Below, piece after piece: positions 55,060 to 64,000 of a DNA stretch of 64,000 bases. The notes beneath the pieces were generated by a model. The model did not search any database and was not told where the DNA came from. It was given only the letters and a program-made list of their open reading frames with translations. Numbering within the stretch: position 1 is the first letter of the stretch; each line of letters starts with the position of its first letter. This DNA is from Aradus depressus (Eukaryota > Arthropoda > Insecta > Hemiptera > Aradidae), in assembly GCA_963662175.1 (NCBI GenBank), contig OY759223.1, positions 23,103,460 to 23,167,459 on the forward strand. The letters are read 5' to 3'. Position numbers and translations under genes: made by a program.

Positions 55060-55860
55060 CTAGGGACCACCAGCTACAGAGGGTCTCGGAAAAGATTGTG
55101 AATGGTTTCGAACAGAAGACATATACAACCTCTGTCTTTTTAGATGTAGCTTCCGCGTTCGACTCGGTGTGGCATGAAGGTCTCCGCTATAAGCTGAGGA
55201 AGACATGGGCTCCACAGTACTTGGAGAAGATCGTTGATTCCTTGAACGTTTCAAGTGCGGGTCAACAACAACGACTTCCCATTCCATGGAACCCTAAAGA
55301 TCAGGCTGTCCGGTACCTTGGTGTATTCTTAGACACACGGCTCACATTGAAACTTCACATCAACACAAAACTTACACAAGCATACATCCGTTTAAAACAT
55401 CTCTATCCACTCATTAACCGCAACACACCCCTCAAACACTCTTGCACACTGCTCCTGTACAAAGCGTTCACATTCAATACTTCTCCCATTGTTAACATAC
55501 GCCTGTCCAATATGGCATGGCGCCAGTCCTTCACTCACAACAAGACTACAAACATTTCAGAACAAAATTCTTCGTGTGTCTCTGAATGCACCATGGTTTA
55601 TCCGAAACAGCCAACTCCATGAGGAACTGGGAGTTCCTCGGGTCGCAGCCTATTTAAGGTCCTTCGTAGATAACTACCACGGAAGACTAGGCCTGTGTTC
55701 TGGAGCAGCCCACTACAATCTTGGCCAGCCTACTCTCCACAGAAGGCTCAAACCAAGATTATACCAAGACATTATTATTAATTAATTTCATTTTATATTT
55801 TCCATTTTATACTTTGTGTGAAGAACCAAGATGTTCTGGTCCAAATAAAGTGTGTTGTTG
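55060..55860 (+). pseudogene. Jockey RT with internal deletion of the catalytic box
   Basis: The frame from about 55062 reads HQLQRVSEKIVNGFEQKTYT then SVFLDVASAFDSVWHEGL, the RT block with the first catalytic Asp (FLDxxxAFDxVW). After EKIVDSL the text jumps to IPWNPKDQAVRYLGVFLDTR, so the YxDD-containing middle of the RT is deleted. After a frameshift near 55480 the second frame gives LTYACPIWHG and EELGVPRVAAYLRSF and stops at 55785. A 3' UTR ends in aaataaagtgtgttgttg. Confidence 0.85.
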
Positions 55861-55918
55861 TTGTTAATATATAAAAAAATATATATATATATATTGATGA
55901 TAAAAAATATATATATAT

Positions 55919-56743
55919 TAGGGTGGTCCTTAAATTGAAAAAGTTGACATTTTAAAACGTGCTCCCCCTAGATCAAAAGAAGTTCCCAAAAAAAAATTTT
56001 TGGCGCCGAAAAAACGAGAAAACATATTGAATAACCCGTCCCCCATCGAGGTTGAATTTTAAATGGGATTTAACATGGGTTTCAAAGTTTTCTTCAGTCG
56101 ATCGATTACTGAGCCGTTGATTTCCATCGCTTTAAGGTAGAAAATGGTACTCAGGGGTTTTCGGGGTCGCTGAAGAAGAATATGATGTTAAAAACTCATT
56201 TTAATACATGCCAGTGTCAAAAAACCTGTCATTATCATTTACTTTTTTCATGATCACGGTTTTTTGAGTATTATCAGTTTCTAAACAAAAATGTCTACTA
56301 GTTTCGATTAAAAAAATGTAAGGAAAACATTTTTCGATATTTAATCAATTTCTAAAAATAATTTTCACACTTGACAGCTGTCGACAATGATAATACTGAA
56401 AAAACCATGATTATGAAAAAAGTAAATGATAATGACAGTTTTTTTGACAGCTGGCATGTATTAAAATGAGTTTTTAACATCATATTCTGCTTCAGCGACC
56501 CCGAAAACCCCTGAGTACCATTTTCTACCTTAAAGCAATGGAAATCAACGGCTCAGTAATCGATCGACTGAAGAAAACTTTGAAACCCATGTTACATCCC
56601 ATTTAAAATTCAACCTCGATGTGGGACGGGTTATTTGATATGTTTTCTCGTTTTTTCGGCGCCAAACATTTTTTTTTTGGAACTACTTTCGACCTAGGGG
56701 GAGCATGTTTTAAAATTTCAACTTTTTCACTTTAAGGAAACAA
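55919..56743. mobile_element. Foldback MITE, Tc1/mariner-like
   Basis: The left arm begins agggtggtccttaaattgaa. The right arm ends tttcaactttttcactttaagg (inverted), with the last bases lost. Arms are about 370 bp around an 85-bp centre. TA-type target and AGGGTGGTCC ends suggest a mariner-derived MITE. No coding frame. Confidence 0.75.
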
Positions 56744-56929
56744 AACAAAGAACTAATTTCCAGGTTAAGACAAGCTCTCTTTATTCTGGCCATAAATAGT
56801 ACCTATATTATTAATATTCCTTCCTACTCTGTTTAATATTCAAACTATTCAACACTCCATCTTGAATTAGCATAGTGAATAATTTTTGAACTAATGTTGT
56901 CAATTCAATATATGAACACAAGATTGTCC

Positions 56930-57050
56930 CACAGTAGAGTCGGGCTCATGTCCACCAGAGTGACGAAAGAGCGCTCTGGTAGTAGGCGATATGACCTCGT
57001 AGTTAAAGCCCGGGCATGAGTCATAAAACCTAATCTAACCTAACCTCTAA
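56930..57050 (+). mobile_element. SINE 3' half
   Basis: cccacagtagagtcgggctc to cctaatctaacctaacc. Confidence 0.85.
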
Positions 57051-57268
57051 TAATAATATTGGATAACTAGGTTATCTGTATATACAGAAAGTAACAACTG
57101 TACTATAATATAATATATATTCTGTATTAGTGTATTAGTAATAACAGCTGTCTCTGTCGGCGCATGCGCGATACGTGTGTTCCGCGTTCCGCGTGACTTT
57201 CGTTACGGGACATCGTTTTCGTGCATGAGGGCCCGGCCTACCAAATTATAAGACGTTGTCACGTCAAA
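57050..57268. mobile_element. Partial copy of the CGTGACAACGTCT-ended element
   Basis: Inverted match to 34385-34590; ends aagacgttgtcacgtcaaaa. Truncated at the SINE tail. Confidence 0.6.
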
Positions 57269-57269
57269 A

Positions 57270-57385
57270 TTCCCATTGTATAGTCGGGCTCATGTCCACT
57301 AGAATGACGAAAGAGCGCTCTGGTAGTAGGCGATATGAGCTGCTATTTAAAGCCCGGGCATGAGTCATAATAACTATTAGTATAT
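57270..57385 (+). mobile_element. SINE 3' fragment
   Basis: cattgtatagtcgggctcat to gggcatgagtcataataact. Confidence 0.8.
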
Positions 57386-57594
57386 TGAATTTGAAATATG
57401 GTCAGAGGACCTAAGTATCCAAAGTGATAGCACCTTGTTATTAGATATCGCTTTAAGTGACAGCTAGATAAATGTTTGGTTAAGATTGAATAGGGTACTA
57501 ACAACCGACCAATGACAACGCATTTAACTAACCTTAAGTAGGTACCTTATTTAGAATATTTAAATTAAATAAAATAAATATCTATAATAATAGA

Positions 57595-58015
57595 GTAGAT
57601 ATTTTTACTTTTTTAGCTATACAAAGTATAGGGGAAGTTATGTAATCGGTCAGAAATTCGATGTTAAGTTTTCACCGGAATTTCATGTTTTCCCAGATTC
57701 AACAAAATTTCTGTCTGTGAATACGATAACTCCTTATAGAATAAATGTATCAGTATGAAATTTTGAACGTGTTTCCAGAACTTCACAAGGTCGACACCTC
57801 CTAATTTTCAACCAAATCGATACAATATAAGAAGGGGATTAGAGGGGTTCATCACAAAAACATTTAAGCTGATATGAATGTATCGATATGAAATTTAGTC
57901 AACTATTAATTACTAGCCCAAACAATCGATTCATGTTAGTGTGAGAGCGAATACCTAGTTCATTAATTCGAGCCAGGGAAGTGCCAGTGATTCGCCGAAG
58001 ACTTTTTATTGGATG
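57595..58015 (+). repeat. Family A, short complete copy
   Basis: Begins acttttttagctatacaaag, has one to two internal units, and ends aattcgagccagggaagtgc, cagtgattcgccgaag. Useful for defining both ends. Confidence 0.75.
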
Positions 58016-58100
58016 CAACCATTATTGGAGATTACACATTCAAAATTGACACTATTTAGACACAAATAAATTTACAATGTTGACAACATATTTACCGCTC

Positions 58101-58455
58101 GAGGGCGCCGGTAACTCAGTGGTATGCGTGCTTGTCTGCTGAGCTCAAGAACGTGGGTTTGAAACCCGACCGAGGGGCCCTTAGTTTATTTTATCTGGGA
58201 GGTAAAATAAACTTAGGCACGCCGTCCTTCGGATGAGACGTTAAGCAATGGTCCCGAGCATGTATGATGTCAGGTACTCGTTAATGACCCCTGGCCCTAG
58301 GTGAATAAAAAATTTAGGGTAGGCAAAATTTAAGACTCCCACAGTAGAGTCGGGCTCATGTCCACCAGAGTGACGAAAGAGCACTCTGGTAGTAGGCGAT
58401 ATGACCTCGTAGTTAAAGCCCGGGCATGAGTCATAAAACCTAACCTAATCTAAAA
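58101..58455 (+). mobile_element. Full-length SINE
   Basis: gagggcgccggtaactcagt, B box ggtttgaaacc (one change), all hairpins, and tail aaaacctaacctaatctaa. Abuts an inverted SINE. Confidence 0.9.
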
Positions 58456-58456
58456 A

Positions 58457-58676
58457 GGTCATATCGCCTACTACCAAAGCGCTCTTACGTCACTCTGGTG
58501 GACATGGGCCCGACTCTACTGTGGGAGTCCTAAATTTTGCCTGGTCTTTAACGAGTACCTGACATCGTACAGGCTCGGGACCATCGCTTAACGTCCCATC
58601 CGAAGGACGGCGTGCTTGAGTTTATTTTACCTCCCAGATAAAATAAACTAAGGGCCTCGGTCGGGTTACGAACCCA
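58457..58676 (-). mobile_element. SINE tail-to-tail with the preceding copy
   Basis: aggtcatatcgcctactacc to gtcgggttacgaaccc; the extreme 3' tail and the tRNA A box are missing and a body segment is deleted near 58540. Confidence 0.85.
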
Positions 58677-59024
58677 TCTTGAAGTAGATATTATGAAAAT
58701 TGAGCAAATAATTCATAGTTCTCTTGATTGGATGACAAATATATTTAAAATAAACATATGGCATTTAAAAATTGCATTGCAAATGACATAAAAAAAATAA
58801 ATAAAAATCCTTGAAAATAAAATGATTTCGGGTAAATTGGGACTCTCCTTAAACAGGTTTATTGAAAAATATAAATGCAAATATATGCACTTTATGCAAC
58901 GAAACCCGTATGGGAACAATATAAAATTTTAGGAGACACTCAAAGATGCAATAAACTTATTTAGAGCAAGGATTTTTAATTCATCGCCATGTCTCTTATA
59001 AAGGTGTTATCTAGTTATTTGCAA
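58677..59024. other. Unassigned AT-rich sequence
   Basis: No gene recognised. Confidence 0.4.
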
Positions 59025-59157
59025 CATCCACGGCCCCGGGAGGGAGTTCTATCTACTTAATATAATTCACTCCGGGACGGGATTCGAACCATAAACCATG
59101 GGAGACCATGCGACTAAAGCCCTACGGTCTATCTCCCATGGCCAACATGGCCCCTAA
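59025..59157 (-). mobile_element. Second tRNA-like SINE or tRNA pseudogene
   Basis: The minus strand has an A-box-like TGGCCATGGGAG and a perfect B box GGTTCGAATCC, followed by cccgtcccggagtgaatt. The head is unlike the main SINE. Only one copy is seen here, so its class is uncertain. Confidence 0.55.
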
Positions 59158-59214
59158 AGAATGATCTATTAGTGTGGTTGGTATATGAAATTCCTGCCAC
59201 AACTATAAGTTTTG

Positions 59215-59490
59215 TTAGGTTAGGTTTTATGACTCATGCCCGGGCTTTAACTACGAGGTCTTATCGCTTATTACCAGAGCTCTCTTTCGTCACTCTGGTG
59301 GACATGAGCCCAACTCTACCTAAATTTTGCTAACCTAAAATTTTTTATTCACCTAGGGCAGGAGTCTTTAACGAGTACCTGACATCGTACAGGCTCGGGA
59401 CCATCGCTTAACGTCCCATCCGAAGGACGGCGTGCTTAATCTTATTTTACCTCCCGAATAAAATAAACTGAGGGCCTCGGTCGGGTTTAT
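59215..59490 (-). mobile_element. SINE lacking most of the head
   Basis: ttaggttaggttttatgact to gggcctcggtcgggttta; body deletion near 59320. Confidence 0.85.
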
Positions 59491-59984
59491 AAGTTTGGTT
59501 AAATAGAGCCTACCAGTTCAAGGAAGATGCGCTTTCAAACGTAAACGCGTTCAGGGGTGGCGCGACCTAGGCGGCCGATCTGCAATTCTCTTAAAGACCT
59601 AAAATTAATAGGATATCAATCTCCTAATCTTTTTCTAATTAGAAGGAATGACAGTATGCAAATGGTGTTGCGATGACATGGAATTGATGCAATTCCTTAA
59701 AGAGTAGTTAAGACTGGTCCCGGTGACAGATGAGTTCTGAGGTCTTGTCAGCTGTCTTGAAGGCCGCCCTTCAACATCGGGTGGGTGTGGATAATAGCTC
59801 CCCTTAACCACTCCCGACTTTAATAGTACATTAAAATTCCATTCAACTGGCTATTTCGGATCAGAAGATCCCAGTCAGATCTTAAGATTACCTCGAGTGT
59901 TGAATATTCAGACGAGGAGTAAATTAAATTTTTAAATATGTGAGTTGACTCGGTACGTATGAATGAGGAGCAGTTGTCTTTATA
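59491..59984. other. Unassigned, mixed-composition sequence
   Basis: Less AT-rich than average, but no frame or repeat recognised. Confidence 0.35.
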
Positions 59985-60240
59985 TATACTTTATCTGGGA
60001 GGTAAAATAAACTTAAGCACGCCGTCCTTCGGATGGGACGTTAAGCGATGGTCCCGAGCCTGTACGATGTCAGGTACTCTATAAAGACCCCTACCCTAGG
60101 TGAATAAAAATTTAGGGTAGGCACAATTTAGGACTCCCACAGTAGAGTCGGGCTCATGTCCAACAGAGTGCCGAAAGAGCACTCTGGTAGTAGGTGATAT
60201 GACCTCGTAGCTAGAGCCCGGGCATGAGACATAATAACTA
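59985..60240 (+). mobile_element. SINE lacking the head
   Basis: Begins inside the hairpin (tttatctgggaggtaaaata) and ends gcatgagacataataact. Confidence 0.85.
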
Positions 60241-60259
60241 TTTGGGCATATTAAGAAAA

Positions 60260-60345
60260 TTCTTCGGTGAATCATCGGCAATGTACTTCAACAGAACGAA
60301 TTAATCAATTTTCACTCTCTTCAAAATCAATCGACCGTTTAGCTA
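60260..60345 (-). repeat. Family A 3' end
   Basis: ggtgaatcatcggcaatgta, cttcaacagaacgaattaat. Confidence 0.7.
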
Positions 60346-60584
60346 TTATTTCTTCTTTTTTGACCACATATTTGCTTATTATGTATATATTGTATATAGA
60401 TTGCAAATAAATGAAAATAACAAATAAAACTAGAAAAACTTTTTATTATGTAATATTATTCTTGCAAATTTATTGTTTTTTAATTTAATTATTTGGCTGC
60501 AATTTCAATGCAAAAAATGTTTTTTTTTTATTTTTGTGCTATGACTTCTAGTATATAACAATTTCTTCATTTATAAACGTTTCA

Positions 60585-61175
60585 TTTTATTTTATATTAT
60601 ATTGAATTGTTTTTGTTTTCTAATTGTTCACCATTTTTTTTTTCTGTTTCTATTAAAGAGCATGTCCATATTTATTTATTTTATTAATAAATGTATCTTT
60701 TTATTTAGTTACTCTTATTACTTACTCTTATTATTATTATCTTTTTTTTTTATCATAATGATACATTTCATATTTACTATTTAGTTTATTTTATATTATA
60801 TTGAATTGTTTTTGTTTTCTAATTGTTCACCTTATTTTTTTCTGTTTCTATTAAAGAGCATGTCCATATTTATTTATTTTATTAATAAATGTATCTTTTT
60901 ATTTAGTTACTCTTATTACTTACTTATTATTATTATCTTTTTTTTTATCATAATGATACATTTCATATTTACTATTTAGTTTATTTTATATTATATTGAA
61001 TTGTTATGGTTTTCTAATTGCTTGGGCTATTTCCTTCCATTTCCGTTAAAGAGCATGTCCCTATTTATTTGTTTTATTATTTAATGTATATTTTTATTTA
61101 GTTACTCTTATTACTTACCTACTTATTATTATTATATTTTTTTTATTTTAATGATATATTTCACATTTACTACTT
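60585..61175. repeat. About 197-bp tandem triplication
   Basis: tattatattgaattgtttttg recurs near 60595, 60793 and 60988 with the same following words (aaagagcatgtcc, agttactcttattacttac). The third unit is the most diverged. It lies just downstream of the gypsy LTR. Confidence 0.8.
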
Positions 61176-61284
61176 ATTTCATTTATTATATTATTATTTT
61201 TCATGGAATGTAAGAATATACATATCTCTAAAAATATGTATTTTATAAAAAAAACACTTATTGCCATAAAGCTTGTATTGTTAA

Positions 61285-61301
61285 GTATGTTGGGGTCACC
61301 A
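61285..61301 (-). other. Primer-binding-site-like sequence next to the LTR
   Basis: The minus strand reads TGGTGACCCCAACATAC, two bases after the LTR end. It matches the first ten bases expected for a tRNA-Trp-type primer site (TGGTGACCCC) with mostly G-to-A changes after that. Such a site should follow a 5' LTR, not a 3' LTR. Confidence 0.5.
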
Positions 61302-61303
61302 AT

Positions 61304-61490
61304 TGTTGGGGGCTTAATTCTAATAATATTAATACCCAACACATTTATTTGGGGACATCAATTTTAATCGAAACAAGCTTGTACAAAGGTTTCTTGAGGA
61401 CTGACTTGGATGCACCTGTCGGCCGTAAATGGAAGCTGTATGGTGAGTTCCTAAATCCATGTTGGATCCTCCGATACATAGGTCGCTACA
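61304..61490 (-). repeat. Long terminal repeat (187 bp) of the gypsy element
   Basis: The minus strand starts TGTAGCGACC and ends CCCCAACA (TG...CA). A purine-rich tract gaggaaggag lies just before it, as a polypurine tract should, and an aataaa signal (ccccaaataaatgtg) lies inside. It sits 196 bp downstream of the pol stop codon. Confidence 0.7.
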
Positions 61491-61685
61491 CTACTCCTTC
61501 CTCAGTTACTAAGTAACGACACAAGGCAACCTGACAGCCCCATTTATGGCAAAGAGAAAAAAAAAATATATAGATATTGTAAACAACATAAAACATAGTA
61601 TACAATGTATAACATACTGTGTAACATAAAATGTTCAGAAATTAGAAAAACTTATGCGTATAACTTTTCACAACACTTATCTCAC

Positions 61686-64000
61686 TTATCGTCTGGTATG
61701 TTTCTCTCTTGCCTGTAGCTCGTCAAGAAAACGTCGTGGGAAATGAACAATTCTGCCACTGCGGGACGACGTTTGTTGCTGATGCTCGGCAAGGGTTGTT
61801 GGAGGTATCTTTGTTGTGCTGGTCTTTGGTTGTAATTTTGTCGTGCCCGTACCCTCACTGAACGTGTCACTATGATCTAATCCAGTTACCATTAAATGTG
61901 CAGGTTTGAGTCTATCCACAGATATGTTGGTGTTCTTGTTTTTAATTCTAAGGGTGAAATATTTATCTTGTCGAACGATTACCTCAAATGGCCCTTCATA
62001 TGGTGGTTCCAAAGACTTTTTGACACGATCTACTCGTAAAAATACGTGTGAGCACGATTCCAAAGCCTTATGCCTGAACAGTGATTTGTTGCAAGCTTTA
62101 CGTGTATCCATTGGTCTTAATTGTGCCATATATTGTTGAAGATCAGACACAAAATTGTCTGTATTCACAGGAAGTGACGATGGATCAAAAAATTCTCCTG
62201 GGATTCTTATCGTAGTCCCATAAACCATTTCTGCGATGGAATGTTTCGAACCATCCCTTAATGCTGTACGCATTCCTAACAAGACTGTAGGTAAACTATC
62301 TGTCCATGTCGGATTATTCTGAGCCCTAATTGCGGCTTTTAAAGTCCTGTGTAAGCGCTCCACCTTACCGTTCGATTGCGGATGATAAGGTGTCGTATGC
62401 TGTATTTTTGCTCCACATAACGAAGCTAAATTGGTAAAAAGTTCACTAACAAACTGTCGGCCTTGGTCAGTTACTATGGAAGCTGGCGCTCCAAACCTTG
62501 CGATCCAATTACTATAAAATAATTTTGCAATTGTTTCTGCAGTATTATTAGCCATAGGAATTACTTCCATCCAACTCGTAAATCGGTCGATACAGGTCAT
62601 GCAGTAAATATTTCCTTGTGAGGGTGGCAATGGCCCAATGACGTCCACATGAACGACACTAAATCGTCCATCCGGTGGTTCGAACGTCCCTATTTCTGAC
62701 CTTGTATGGCGTGACACTTTGTTGCGTTGACAACTCAAGCAACTTTGAGTCCATTTTCTAATATCATTTTTGATGGCTGGCCATATGAATTTTGACGTTA
62801 TTTGTTTCACTGTTGTTTTGACTCCTGGATGTGCCAAATTATGGATTTGCTTAAATATTTCGTAGCGAAACGCTTCTGGGATGTAGGGTCGGATATTTTT
62901 CGTAGCTACATCGCACCAGAGAGGCTTTTTTGACATTATGTTACATTGTTTCATATTTAAACTGGAGTCTTGTAATAATGTTGGTAATTCCTGATCATTT
63001 TCTTGATTGCGAGCAATTTCTTCATAGTCAATTACTGAAACTTCTTCAAGTCTTGAAAACGTGTCGGCCACTATGTTAGCTTTTCCACTAATATGTCGAA
63101 TGTCGGTTGTAAACTGCGAAATATATTGTAAGTGGCGTACTTGACGTGGCGATGCTTTATCATTTTTCTGGAAGAATGCATATGTAATAGGCTTATGATC
63201 GGTAAATATTGTAAATGTTTGTGCCTCCAGTAGATGCTTAAATTGTTTAATTGCCAAATAAATTGCTAATAATTCCTTGTCGTAAGCACTATAGGCTTTT
63301 TGAGCATCATTTAATTTTTTGGAATAAAAAGCGATAGGTTTCCATCCGGATTGTTCGTGCTGCTGTAATACAGCTCCCACTGCTATATCAGACGCATCAG
63401 TAAAAACCGCCAGCGGAAATCGTGAATCTGGAAAAGTTAGGAGTGTAGCATCTACTAAATCATCTTTACAGCGTTCAAATTGTTGTATAGCCTCCTCAGT
63501 CCAGACTATTTTAGTTTTATCATTTTTCTTGGAACCTTTTAAGTAGTCATGAAGGATAGCCTGAGTTTCCGCTGCATTTCTTATATATCGTCTATAAAAG
63601 TTAATGACACCTAGAAATGCACGAAGTTGTTGTACTGTCTCTGGTAATTTAAAATCTCTGATTGCCTTTACCTTCTCAGGTACTGGTCTGGAACCATCTT
63701 GCGTGATCAAGTAGCCCAAAAATTGTAATTCTTCAACACCTAACTCTGATTTTGAAGCATTAATGCGGAGACCAAAACGTTGTAGTCGTTCAAAAATAAG
63801 ACGAAGATGTTCACAGTGTTCTTCTTCCGTAGCTGAAGCGACCAGGATGTCATCCATGAACGGAAAAACAAAATCCAAACCATGAAACACTGTGTTAATA
63901 AATCGTTGGAAGGTGGAAGGGGCATTCCTGAGACCAAAACTCATAACGTTGAATTCGTATAAACCAAAAGGTGTAATTATAGCCGTTTTGCTTTTGTCTT
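61686..64000 (-). CDS. pol: Ty3/gypsy pol polyprotein (RT-RNase H-integrase), runs off the window
   Basis: Retrotransposon polyprotein. The 752 residues from the first ATG (63944) are C-terminal only: the frame stays open to 64000 with typical RT text before that ATG (YEFNV), so 63944 is not the true start. Numbered from it: FMDD catalytic box at 29-32; RNase H acidic residues D183, E224, D249, D294; integrase HHCC finger H368, H372, C402, C405; integrase core D434, D493, E529 with 35 residues between the last two; a GPY/F-like YEGPF later. No stops or frameshifts, so it could be recently active. Gag, protease and the 5' LTR are outside. The LTR and primer-site type suggest a CsRn1/Mag-like lineage (inference). 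Confidence 0.95.
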   Translation of the reverse strand, partial: DKSKTAIITPFGLYEFNVMSFGLRNAPSTFQRFINTVFHGLDFVFPFMDDILVASATEEEHCEHLRLIFERLQRFGLRINASKSELGVEELQFLGYLITQDGSRPVPEKVKAIRDFKLPETVQQLRAFLGVINFYRRYIRNAAETQAILHDYLKGSKKNDKTKIVWTEEAIQQFERCKDDLVDATLLTFPDSRFPLAVFTDASDIAVGAVLQQHEQSGWKPIAFYSKKLNDAQKAYSAYDKELLAIYLAIKQFKHLLEAQTFTIFTDHKPITYAFFQKNDKASPRQVRHLQYISQFTTDIRHISGKANIVADTFSRLEEVSVIDYEEIARNQENDQELPTLLQDSSLNMKQCNIMSKKPLWCDVATKNIRPYIPEAFRYEIFKQIHNLAHPGVKTTVKQITSKFIWPAIKNDIRKWTQSCLSCQRNKVSRHTRSEIGTFEPPDGRFSVVHVDVIGPLPPSQGNIYCMTCIDRFTSWMEVIPMANNTAETIAKLFYSNWIARFGAPASIVTDQGRQFVSELFTNLASLCGAKIQHTTPYHPQSNGKVERLHRTLKAAIRAQNNPTWTDSLPTVLLGMRTALRDGSKHSIAEMVYGTTIRIPGEFFDPSSLPVNTDNFVSDLQQYMAQLRPMDTRKACNKSLFRHKALESCSHVFLRVDRVKKSLEPPYEGPFEVIVRQDKYFTLRIKNKNTNISVDRLKPAHLMVTGLDHSDTFSEGTGTTKLQPKTSTTKIPPTTLAEHQQQTSSRSGRIVHFPRRFLDELQAREKHTRR

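Noticed and set aside
1..64000. CRISPR arrays or bacterial operons
   Set aside because: No regularly spaced conserved repeats with unique spacers and no gene clusters. Tandem arrays here have no spacers, and the repeat content is eukaryotic.

Overview
This is A+T-rich eukaryotic nuclear DNA made almost entirely of transposable elements. It most likely comes from an arthropod, probably an insect. The reasons are TTAGG-type repeats as SINE tails and a mix of Transib, hAT, pogo/Tigger, Harbinger-like, Helitron, Penelope-like, jockey/R1/RTE-like and Ty3/gypsy elements. I cannot name the species. There are no bacterial operons, rRNA genes or CRISPR arrays. The only long intact reading frame is the gypsy pol at the right edge (61686 to past 64000, minus strand). 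Nearly all other open frames are retroelement debris, tandem repeats or chance.

Two repeat families dominate. The first is a tRNA-derived SINE of about 335 bp, seen in more than 30 full or partial copies. It has a tRNA-like head with clear A and B boxes, a short perfect hairpin, a conserved central domain, further hairpins and a (CCTAA)n or (ACTAA)n tail. Several copies have target-site duplications. The second I call 'family A'. It is an unclassified element of about 0.4-0.7 kb with roughly 130-140 bp degenerate internal repeats and short inverted ends built on ACTTCCCCAG. It has served as a landing pad for many other insertions.

Layout. 0-2.5 kb: Tigger-type end, SINE, R1-like and jockey-like remnants. 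2.5-5.3 kb: a giant palindrome (SINE, foldback MITE, SINE) with a Transib transposon inserted in one arm. 6.1-6.9 kb: deleted Tigger. 7.0-8.25 kb: family A copy holding a chimeric SINE-RT-SINE retroposon. 9-15.9 kb: family A copies, two minisatellites, inverted LINE fragments, and a palindromic insertion with a hammerhead-like motif. 16.5-19.3 kb: Helitron and a cluster of SINE fragments. 20-25.4 kb: LINE fragments, a SINE with a nested retroposon, a SINE-jockey chimera. 26.8-27.2 kb: possible last two exons of a host gene. 28.9-30.4 kb: an R1-like reading frame split by a hAT element. 31.8-32.5 kb: palindrome with hammerhead-like cores. 35.9-37.0 kb: hAT containing a Helitron. 37.8-38.6 kb: Helitron with 33-bp repeats. 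41.4-46.6 kb: nearly identical 2.6-kb tandem duplication. 46.7-47.9 kb: family A interrupted by a GC-rich Harbinger-like MITE. 49.93-50.0 kb: possible host exon. 52.9-58.7 kb: family A, Helitron, jockey RT, foldback MITE, SINEs. 59-64 kb: a second tRNA-like SINE, more SINEs, a 197-bp triplication, then a gypsy LTR and pol.

The elements rarely act together in pathways. What they record is order of insertion: nested target-site duplications show family A is older than many SINEs, Helitrons and LINEs, and that Transib, hAT and Helitron insertions came later. All calls are by eye; no alignment or database search was run.
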